Assembly (NCBI GenBank): GCA_011322515.1 | Contig: DRMS01000193.1 | Coordinates: 1 to 10,978, forward strand | Direction: 5' to 3' | Origin: Leucothrix mucor | GTDB lineage: Bacteria; Pseudomonadota; Gammaproteobacteria; Thiotrichales; Thiotrichaceae | Length of the DNA: 10,978 nucleotides | Shown here: positions 5,407 to 10,978 of the stretch, piece after piece | Position numbering within the stretch: the first letter of the stretch is position 1 | How the letters are laid out: each line of letters begins with the position of its first letter | Translations under genes and position numbers: made by a program | The notes under the pieces: generated by a model | What the model saw: only the letters and a program-made list of their open reading frames with translations | What the model was told of the DNA's origin: nothing | Databases searched by the model: none

Positions 5407-7515
5407 ATGTTTAGTGACAACGTCCAAGATTTTTTATTAAAAATAACGAAGCGCAACGATATTGTCTTGGCAATATTTTTGGTAATGATTGCCTTTTTGA
5501 TGATCTTGCCAATCCCGACTTTTGTTATTGATATATTGATTGGTATCAACCTTAGTGGTGCTATTTTATTGCTAATGATTGGCGTTTATATGCCATCGCC
5601 TCTGGCATTTGCCTCTTTTCCCTCGGTGTTACTTCTTACCACCATGTTCCGCCTCGCATTAAGTATTTCTACAACGCGATTGATTTTATTGCAAGCAGAT
5701 GCAGGAGCCATTGTAACCACCTTTGGTGAATTTGTGGTAGGCGGTAATATAGTGGTCGGTTTTGTTATCTTTTTTATTATTACCATTGTGCAGTTTATCG
5801 TTATTACTAAAGGCTCAGAGCGTATTGCAGAAGTCAGTGCACGCTTTTCTCTTGATGCAATGCCAGGTAAGCAAATGAGTATTGATAGTGATTTACGCTC
5901 AGGCACTATCACGATGGACGAAGCACGCGTGCGTCGTAATAATCTGGAGAAAGGCAGTCAACTTTATGGCTCGATGGACGGCGCGATGAAGTTTGTTAAA
6001 GGGGATGCCATTGCAGGTATGGTGATTATCTTTGTCAATATTCTTGGTGGTATTTCCGTTGGCATGATGCAACAAAATATGTCTTTTGGTGATGCGGGTG
6101 CGTTGTACTCAATCCTAACCATTGGTGATGGTCTGGTATCGCAGATTCCTGCACTGTTTATTTCGATTACGGCGGGCATTATTGTTAGCCGTGTTACCAC
6201 AGATGAAAATACCAATTTGGGGCAAGATATTGGTAATCAAATGATGTCCCAGCCTAATGCATTGCTTATTGCATCGGGTGTTGTCTTTATTATGGGGCTG
6301 ATCCCTGGCTTTCCTTTTATAGTCTTTCTATTTCTCAGCTTTGTACTGGGACTAGCGGGACTATTAATGCGCCAAGTACAAGCGCATCAATTTGAAGAAG
6401 CAGGAGGAACGTCTTTAATTGGCGCCAATATTTCAGATCAGGCACGCTTTAAAGCGGCAGAGTCATCTAATAAATCAGATGATGAAGAAGTATCTCCCGT
6501 ATTAGTTGAATTAACGGATCAGGCAAGACAACATTTAACCCCAGAAGATTTGCATAATGAATTTACTGCTGTGCGTAAAAAATTCTATCTGGATATGGGT
6601 ATTCCCATTCCTGGTATTCGCTTTCGTCTAATGACTAGTATGCAGGATGAATATAAGATTTTTATTCAAAGCATTCCTGTGGCGCAAGGGCAATTAGGGC
6701 TTGGGCAGGTGTTTGTTAATGAGACTTCTGAAAATTTGAATAATAAACAAATACCGCATCAGGCAGGTGAAAATTTCTTACCTGGTTTGCCAACGGTCTG
6801 GGTGGCACAAGAGCAAGCGGAAAATTTACAAAATCAGAAGATTAAAACACTTAATCCCGCGCAGATACTCGCGTTTCACTTGTCCTCCTCATTGCGTCAA
6901 CATGCTTCTGAGTTTGTGGGTGTGCAAGAAGTGCATATGCTTTTTAATAAACTAGAAAGGCAAGGTTTTGGTGAGTTAATTAGAGAGGCTCAGGGCTTAG
7001 TGCCCTTACCAAAAATTACCGATGTATTAAGGCGTTTGGTGGCAGAAGGTATTTCCATTCGTGATTTGCGTCAAATATTAGAGTCCATTATTGAGCGGGG
7101 TGAGACAGAAAAAGATATACCGATGTTGGCAGAATATGTACGCATGGGACTGAAACGCCAAATTAGCCATAAGTTTTCAAATGGCTCCTTAACATTACCT
7201 GTCTATTTACTAGAACCTGAAACTGAAAATGCGATTAAAGGTAGTATTCGCCAATTGCCGACAGGTTCTTTTTTAGATTTAGCACCCGAAGTGTCAGACT
7301 TCTTTATTCAAACATTAAAAAATAATGAAGAAGCAGCGCAGAATCAAGCTGATTTAACCGCACGTCCTGTGGTGCTAACGTCAATGGAATTGCGTCGCCA
7401 TTTAAGCACTTATTTTGCCTCTAAAATGGTGGTGATTCCTGTACTAGCATTTCAAGAGTTAACCTCAGAAGTGCGTTTGAACCCTTTGGGTCGTTTGCAA
7501 GTGTCAGGTAACTAG
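5407..7515 (+). CDS. sctV: SctV, T3SS export gate protein
   Basis: SctV (FlhA/YscV/LcrD family) forms a nonameric ring under the portal, links proton motive force to export and binds chaperone-substrate complexes. The 702-residue length is typical. The N-terminal half has about eight membrane segments between residues 17 and 325. The FHIPEP signature lies at about 138-166 (SERIAEVSARFSLDAMPGKQ), followed by RVRRNNLEKGSQLYGSMDGAMKFVKGD. The C-terminal cytoplasmic domain runs from about 355 to the end and includes the conserved DMGIPIPGIRFR and VPLPKITDVLRRLVAEGISIRDLRQILE stretches. GAAGGT at 5395-5400 is a good SD. The gene ends 4 bases before sctN. It appears intact with no unusual features. 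Confidence 0.98.
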   Translation: MFSDNVQDFLLKITKRNDIVLAIFLVMIAFLMILPIPTFVIDILIGINLSGAILLLMIGVYMPSPLAFASFPSVLLLTTMFRLALSISTTRLILLQADAGAIVTTFGEFVVGGNIVVGFVIFFIITIVQFIVITKGSERIAEVSARFSLDAMPGKQMSIDSDLRSGTITMDEARVRRNNLEKGSQLYGSMDGAMKFVKGDAIAGMVIIFVNILGGISVGMMQQNMSFGDAGALYSILTIGDGLVSQIPALFISITAGIIVSRVTTDENTNLGQDIGNQMMSQPNALLIASGVVFIMGLIPGFPFIVFLFLSFVLGLAGLLMRQVQAHQFEEAGGTSLIGANISDQARFKAAESSNKSDDEEVSPVLVELTDQARQHLTPEDLHNEFTAVRKKFYLDMGIPIPGIRFRLMTSMQDEYKIFIQSIPVAQGQLGLGQVFVNETSENLNNKQIPHQAGENFLPGLPTVWVAQEQAENLQNQKIKTLNPAQILAFHLSSSLRQHASEFVGVQEVHMLFNKLERQGFGELIREAQGLVPLPKITDVLRRLVAEGISIRDLRQILESIIERGETEKDIPMLAEYVRMGLKRQISHKFSNGSLTLPVYLLEPETENAIKGSIRQLPTGSFLDLAPEVSDFFIQTLKNNEEAAQNQADLTARPVVLTSMELRRHLSTYFASKMVVIPVLAFQELTSEVRLNPLGRLQVSGN

Positions 7516-7519
7516 CCTT

Positions 7520-8842
7520 ATGTCATTTAAATATATACCTGAGTTGTTACAAGATGCAGTTCGTGATGTTCCATCGCTTATGTTGCACGGTCGTATTGTG
7601 CAGGTTGCAGGAACGGTTGTGCGTGCTATTTTGCCACAAGCGAGTATTGGCGAGTTGTGTATCTTAAAAAATAATACCTCCGATGAGGTTACGCCAGCAG
7701 AAGTGATTGGTATTGACCATAATGAAGTCTTGCTCGCACCTATTGGCGATATGCGAGGTATGTCAACAGGAACGGCGGTCATTGCAACAGGTAAATCCTT
7801 ACATGTCGCGGTGGGCGATCAGCTGGTGGGTTGCGTGTTGGATGGGGTGGGTAATATTATTGATAAAGGTGGTAGGGACGCGGTGTATCTTGAAGAAAGT
7901 TATCCTGTCATTGCGCCTTCTCCATCGCCATTAGATCGTGACATTATTAGAGAGCCAATGGGCTTGGGTGTTAAAGCAATGGATGGTTTATTAACCTGTG
8001 GTATAGGGCAACGCATGGGTGTATTTGCAGGCGCTGGGGTGGGTAAAAGTTTTTTTATGAGTATGTTGGTGCAACATGCAGAAGTTGATGTCAATGTTAT
8101 TGCGTTGATTGGAGAGCGTGGGCGTGAGGTAAGAGAGTTTATTGAAGATGCCTTGGGTGAAGAGGGGATGAAAAAAACGGTGTTGATTGTATCAACTTCT
8201 GATCGCCCTTCAATTGAGCGCCTGAAGGCTGCCTATGTTGCAACCGCAGTTGCTGAATATTATCGTGACCAAGGTAAAAGCGTTTTATTAATGATGGATT
8301 CATTAACACGCTTTGCTCGTGCGCAACGTGAAATTGGCTTGGCAGCAGGTGAGGCTCCTGCGCGGCGTGGATTTCCGCCCTCTGTCTTTGCAGAATTGCC
8401 TTTATTAGTGGAAAGGGCAGGGCGCTCTGATAAAGGATCAATTACTGCTTTTTATACCGTTTTGGTTGAGGGAGATGATATGTCTGATCCCATTGCCGAT
8501 GAAATCCGCTCGTTACTGGATGGGCATATTGTATTGTCACGTGACTTGGCGGCAAAAAACCATTATCCCGCCATTGATATATTACAAAGCTTAAGCCGTG
8601 TTATGCCTGCGATAGTGCATCCTCAGCATGTTGAGACGGCAGCAAAAGTGCGTAGCATCATGGCGAAGCATAAGGAAATAGAGTTTTTAGTGCGTGTAGG
8701 TGAGTATCAAGCAGGAGTTGACCCTGAGGCCGATGAAGCGCTAGCAAAAATTGATGCTATTAATGATTTTTTGACACAAAAACCAGATGAGGTGTGGGAT
8801 GCATCGGCATCTATTCCACAACTAATGCAGATTCTTCAATGA
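7520..8842 (+). CDS. sctN: SctN, T3SS ATPase
   Basis: SctN (FliI/YscN family) is the hexameric ATPase that strips chaperones and unfolds substrates at the base of the injectisome. The 440 residues match the family length. The N-terminal beta-barrel spans about 20-90, with LHGRIVQVAGTVVRAILP. Walker A is GAGVGKS at 171-177, GERGREVREF follows, and Walker B is VLLMMDS with Asp260. The LTRFARAQREIGLAAGEAPARRGFPPSVFAELP block and the SITAFYTVLVEGDDMSDPIADE stretch are also family hallmarks. CAGGTAA lies 8 bases before the ATG. The stop overlaps the sctO start by 4 bases (ATGA), so the two genes are translationally coupled. Confidence 0.98.
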   Translation: MSFKYIPELLQDAVRDVPSLMLHGRIVQVAGTVVRAILPQASIGELCILKNNTSDEVTPAEVIGIDHNEVLLAPIGDMRGMSTGTAVIATGKSLHVAVGDQLVGCVLDGVGNIIDKGGRDAVYLEESYPVIAPSPSPLDRDIIREPMGLGVKAMDGLLTCGIGQRMGVFAGAGVGKSFFMSMLVQHAEVDVNVIALIGERGREVREFIEDALGEEGMKKTVLIVSTSDRPSIERLKAAYVATAVAEYYRDQGKSVLLMMDSLTRFARAQREIGLAAGEAPARRGFPPSVFAELPLLVERAGRSDKGSITAFYTVLVEGDDMSDPIADEIRSLLDGHIVLSRDLAAKNHYPAIDILQSLSRVMPAIVHPQHVETAAKVRSIMAKHKEIEFLVRVGEYQAGVDPEADEALAKIDAINDFLTQKPDEVWDASASIPQLMQILQ

Positions 8843-9312
8843 GCCTAGAACAATTAAAAACATTAAGAAAGCGGCGTAAAGAAGGGGCGACCATCGCGTT
8901 ACAAAAGAGTAAAGAGTACTTGCTAGCCTGTGAACGCGAAGCCGCAGAGAAATACAATGAATTGCAGCAATATGGGCAGTGGCGTTTGCAGCACCAAGAA
9001 AAACTATTCTCACAACTGCAGGTAGATAGCTTTTCGCCCGATGATTTAGGGCGCTATATGTCAAACATAGAAGGCATGAAGGTTAAAAAGACGCAGCTTG
9101 AGGAGGAGTTGGAAGCAATAAAATTGAAGTACCAACAGGCCGAAAAAAATATTGCGAAAAGAAAAGTGGCACTATCTATTATCACCAAAAAATTGGAAAA
9201 ACTCTCTGAAATTATGGATATAAAAAAGAAAGAGCTTAGTAGTGGAGATGGGCTTAAAGAGGAGGATGTGATTGATGAAATTGTCGCATTTAGAGCCGCG
9301 AGTGTGCGTTGA
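8839..9312 (+). CDS. sctO: SctO, T3SS ATPase stalk protein
   Basis: SctO (YscO/FliJ-like) is the coiled-coil stalk that sits in the SctN hexamer and contacts SctV. The start at 8839 (ATGA overlap with sctN) gives 157 residues, the normal size. The open frame extends to 8794, but those 15 extra residues are sctN sequence in another frame. The product is highly charged and almost wholly helical, with long heptad-like stretches (MSLEQLKTLRKRRKEGA at the start; KKTQLEEELEAIKLKYQQAEKN near residues 81-102). The C-terminus ends in an FRAASVR-like basic tail. SctO sequences are poorly conserved, so the call depends on the coiled-coil character, the length and the position straight after sctN. No sctP follows. 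Confidence 0.9.
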   Translation: MSLEQLKTLRKRRKEGATIALQKSKEYLLACEREAAEKYNELQQYGQWRLQHQEKLFSQLQVDSFSPDDLGRYMSNIEGMKVKKTQLEEELEAIKLKYQQAEKNIAKRKVALSIITKKLEKLSEIMDIKKKELSSGDGLKEEDVIDEIVAFRAASVR

Positions 9313-9408
9313 GTGATTTGAACACAATGACTTTATATTACCTTTTCCATTGAATTAAGAAAAAAGGAAATGATATTCATTTGTTAAATCTCCACAGGAG
9401 TCCAAGCT
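9313..9408. other. Spacer between sctO and the tandem repeats
   Basis: This is the end of the visible T3SS gene run. A short imperfect inverted repeat, CCTTTT near 9341 and AAAAGG near 9362, could form a weak stem, but no U-tract follows, so no confident terminator is called. No gene is visible here. Confidence 0.35.
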
Positions 9409-9576
9409 TTAGGAACGTGCACGGAATAACTTCCCGAAGTGCTAACGCAGAATTTTTATTTCAGATTGGATGAACTCATAAGGCGCATAGTTACTCTACG
9501 CAACGAATGAGATCATCCCAAGCTGGGATAAAAAGGCAAGTTAGAGATCGGGAAGTTGTTTCGTACACATTCCTTA
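9409..9576 (+). repeat. MITE-like inverted-repeat element, copy A (tandem with B)
   Basis: This 168-bp element has terminal inverted repeats of about 40 bases. The left end reads TTAGGAACGTGCACGGAA; the right end, reversed, reads TAAGGAATGTGTACGAAA. Both then have AACTTCCCGA and CTAAC. The middle contains CTCAT...ATGAG enclosing GCGCATAG...CTACGC, then ATCCCA-agc-TGGGAT. It shares its last three bases (TTA) with the first three of copy B. It has no open frame of note. All copies in the window point the same way. Confidence 0.9.
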
Positions 9577-9741
9577 GGAACGTGCACGGAATAACTTCCC
9601 GAAGTTCTAACGCAGAATTTTTATTTTAGATTGGGTGAACTCATGAGGCGCATAGTCACTCTACGCAACGAATGAGATCATCCCAAGCTGGGATAAAAAG
9701 GCAAGTTAGAGATCGGGAAGTTGTTTCGTGTCCGTTCCTTA
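9574..9741 (+). repeat. MITE-like inverted-repeat element, copy B
   Basis: Copy B is the same length as copy A and differs from it at about 9 of 168 positions, four of them clustered near the right tip (CGTGTCCGTTCC against CGTACACATTCC). AGCTT occurs just left of copy A (9405-9409) and just right of copy B (9741-9745). This could be a target-site duplication around the A-B pair, or chance. Confidence 0.9.
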
Positions 9742-9759
9742 GCTTGTGCGAACCATATA

Positions 9760-9808
9760 AAATAAGTTTTTCACTCCTTAAAAGTGGGGACTTATTTATG
9801 TGAAAAAC
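9760..9808. repeat. Two interlocking inverted repeats (pseudoknot-like order)
   Basis: AAATAAGT (9760-9767) pairs with ACTTATTT (9790-9797), and GTTTTTCAC (9766-9774) pairs with GTGAAAAAC (9800-9808). The arms alternate (1L-2L-1R-2R) and share two bases, so the two stems are mutually exclusive or form a pseudoknot. The stretch is non-coding, between copy B and the convergent DUF3015 gene. Function is unknown, and the AT-rich composition raises the chance of coincidence. Confidence 0.45.
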
Positions 9809-9821
9809 TATAGGGGCTAAT

Positions 9822-9863
9822 GTAGAGTCGGTGACGTTTACAGAAACCGACTCTGCAATTTTT
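9822..9863 (+). terminator. Probable Rho-independent terminator between convergent units
   Basis: An 11-bp stem (AGAGTCGGT with ACCGACTCT, extended outward by T-G and G-C pairs) and a 13-base loop are followed on the + strand by AATTTTT at 9857-9863. In that direction it would stop transcripts running out of the T3SS genes and repeats. On the minus strand the same stem lies 25 bases past the DUF3015 stop but lacks a T-run, so it may still act as a 3' stabilising hairpin for that gene. Confidence 0.6.
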
Positions 9864-9880
9864 GAGATTATTGTAAGTGC

Positions 9881-10396
9881 TTAAATTTTAGTACCACATG
9901 AAGCGGCTTTACCCGTATTAGTCATATCATAAAGCTGCTTAGATTTTTGCTGTGCTGATGCTTTTGAGTAAGCAACGGTGCTGACGGTTTTAGCAAAGTC
10001 AGTGCGAATTGACTTAACTACATCCTGACGAACTTTTGCATCACATTTCATAATATCCATCAATGCGTTCAAATGTTGTCCTTCGCCTTTAGCAATATCT
10101 TGCTCAAGAGCCGTGTAAGAGCTATGGATAAAAGATGCTTTTGCAACAGCTGATCCTTTACAATTTTCTTCTGATGACATATTTGAGCTGAGAGCCGTTG
10201 TTCCTAAATCCCATGTGATGTTAGAGATAGCTGCTAATGTTTCATTTTTTTTGAAAATCATCGCGCCAATGCCACATTGAGTATAAATTTCTCCAAATTC
10301 ACGCTCCGCACTTGCTGTACTCATTATGCCGACCGTTACTAAAGATGCTGAAACTATCGTCATTATATTTTTCTTAAAATTCATATTGTTATCCAT
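9881..10396 (-). CDS. DUF3015 family secreted protein of unknown function
   Basis: The product has 171 residues from the outermost ATG. An in-frame ATG at 10384 (MNFKKNIM) has a weak GGA 7 bases upstream and gives a more typical signal peptide start. The N-terminus is a signal peptide: KK, the hydrophobic stretch IMTIVSASLVTVGIMST and an ASA cleavage site before EREFGE. The mature part has the DUF3015 hallmarks CGIGAMIF, an ITWDLGTTA segment, a Cys near ENCKG, ALEQDIAKGEGQHLNALM and a late MKCDAKVRQDV segment. Four Cys in the mature protein suggest disulfides in the periplasm. Function is unknown in the family. It is convergent to the T3SS genes and bounded by repeats, so a link to secretion is not implied. 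Confidence 0.85.
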   Translation of the reverse strand: MDNNMNFKKNIMTIVSASLVTVGIMSTASAEREFGEIYTQCGIGAMIFKKNETLAAISNITWDLGTTALSSNMSSEENCKGSAVAKASFIHSSYTALEQDIAKGEGQHLNALMDIMKCDAKVRQDVVKSIRTDFAKTVSTVAYSKASAQQKSKQLYDMTNTGKAASCGTKI

Positions 10397-10563
10397 ATTG
10401 CAAGGTTATATTACACAAAATAAGTAGAGTGTTTTTAAGACTCTTTGCTTAAATATGAGTGCTATATTTTACACTAGTACATCAACCAGTTCAAAGTGTT
10501 GGTGTCAGTCATCTTATCGGTATTCAAGATATTGTTAAAGTGCATAACGGTAGACCATGCCAC
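10397..10563. other. Upstream region of the DUF3015 gene
   Basis: This AT-rich stretch must contain the minus-strand promoter of the DUF3015 gene, but no -35/-10 pair is convincing enough to mark. The right part may be the degraded left half of the repeat remnant that follows. No reliable gene is visible. Confidence 0.35.
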
Positions 10564-10632
10564 GGTTGATAGGATTTCAGCAGGGGTAAAAGAGCGGATA
10601 AGACGGGTAGAATTATTGCTTGAAACTTCCTT
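10564..10632 (+). repeat. Decayed right half of the 4877-type repeat element
   Basis: This segment aligns without gaps to the last ~70 bases of the element at 4877-5040, with roughly three quarters of positions identical by hand. The best part is GGGTAGAATTATTGCTTG against GGGTAAAATCATTGCTTG, followed by the AACTTCCT tip. No matching left end is obvious upstream. Confidence 0.6.
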
Positions 10633-10678
10633 GTTCAGATATATATATTTCACTAATTGTTACGCAGTTAAAAGCTAT

Positions 10679-10847
10679 TAAGGAACGTGTACGGAATAAC
10701 TTCTCGAAGTTCTAACGCAGAGAATTTTTATTTCAGATTGGATGAACTCATGAGGCGCATAATTACTCTACGCAACGAATGAGATCATCCAAGCTGGGGT
10801 AAAAAGGCAAGTTAGAGATCGGGAAGTTGTTTCGTGCACGTTCCTAA
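10679..10847 (+). repeat. MITE-like inverted-repeat element, copy C
   Basis: Copy C is a third well-preserved copy of the family in copies A and B, in the same orientation. The left end is TAAGGAACGTGTACGGAA and the right end reversed is TTAGGAACGTGCACGAAA. It has a 2-base insertion (CAGAGAATT) and a 1-base deletion (CATCCAAGC) relative to A and B, so it is an independent copy rather than an assembly duplicate. The internal CTCAT...ATGAG and GCGCATA...TACGC stems are kept. Confidence 0.9.
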
Positions 10848-10865
10848 AGTATGTTTGAGCACCCT

Positions 10866-10893
10866 CGTTCCCATCGCTCCAGCGTGGGAATGC
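10866..10893. repeat. Short CGTTCCCA/TGGGAATG hairpin repeat
   Basis: TTCCCA (10869-10874) pairs with TGGGAA (10885-10890), with CGC/GCG inside giving a nearly continuous stem. The motif CGTTCCCA...CCAGCGTGGGAATGCAT resembles a dispersed hairpin repeat that I recall from several environmental gammaproteobacterial genomes. It is unrelated in sequence to the 168-bp element next to it. Confidence 0.55.
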
Positions 10894-10978
10894 ATATCGA
10901 GCATGCTACGGAGTACAAATTTTAAGGCTTATATTACAGGTGATTTAGATATTTTATTCAGGTACTTTTGGGGGGGGG

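Noticed and set aside
8139..8441. 100-codon minus-strand frame inside sctN, and other antisense frames in sctT, sctU and sctV
   Set aside because: They lie opposite highly conserved coding sequence, have no recognisable domain and no SD, and are shadows of the real genes.
10496..10681. 61-codon frame starting with GTG
   Set aside because: It runs through the decayed repeat half and into the left tip of copy C, has no SD and resembles no family I know, so it is probably not a gene.
9409..10847. CRISPR array as explanation for the repeated units
   Set aside because: The units are ~168 bp with inverted ends, overlapping by 3 bases or far apart, with no short regular spacers and no cas genes.
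10970..10978. Run of nine G at the window end
   Set aside because: Very likely a poly-G sequencing or assembly artefact at a contig end in an AT-rich genome, not biology.

Overview
The window carries the core export-apparatus and ATPase genes of a non-flagellar (injectisome) type III secretion system (T3SS), followed by a repeat-rich region with one unrelated small secreted-protein gene. Every core gene matches a conserved Sct family. The low-GC coding style, a DUF3015-type periplasmic protein and a CGTTCCCA-type hairpin repeat suggest an environmental gammaproteobacterium, perhaps of the Thiotrichales/Methylococcales kind. That placement is a low-confidence inference. The run of nine G at the right edge looks like a contig-end artefact.

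Layout, all on + unless stated: sctQ (146-1195), sctR (1188-1844), a 182-bp gap, sctS (2027-2299), sctT (2305-3102), sctU (3099-4142), a 200-bp gap, an NfeD-like membrane protein gene (4343-4855), a structured repeat (4877-5040), a single-domain STAS protein gene (5061-5348), sctV (5407-7515), sctN (7520-8842) and sctO (8839-9312). Then come two tandem copies of a ~168-bp inverted-repeat element (9409-9741), a terminator-like hairpin, a DUF3015 gene on the minus strand (9881-10396), a decayed repeat half (about 10564-10632), a third good copy of the element (10679-10847) and a different short hairpin repeat (about 10866-10893).

How the parts work together: SctR, SctS and SctT form the entry portal in the inner membrane. 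SctU wraps the portal and normally switches substrate class. SctV is the export gate, SctN the ATPase, SctO its stalk and SctQ the sorting-platform pod. The order QRSTU-V-N-O is a circular permutation of the common V...N-O-P-Q-R-S-T-U order, and no SctP ruler is visible at the break. Secretin, ring, needle and translocator genes are not in the window.

The most notable point is that SctU lacks the NPTH autocleavage motif (V-G-M-N or G-M-N stands there), although the rest of the protein is intact. Other points are the NfeD/STAS pair inside the T3SS locus, a STAS protein without the usual phospho-acceptor serine, an internal Shine-Dalgarno/ATG in sctQ that would yield a free 88-residue SctQ-C, and a repeat family with ~40-bp inverted ends, one copy of which lies inside the operon.
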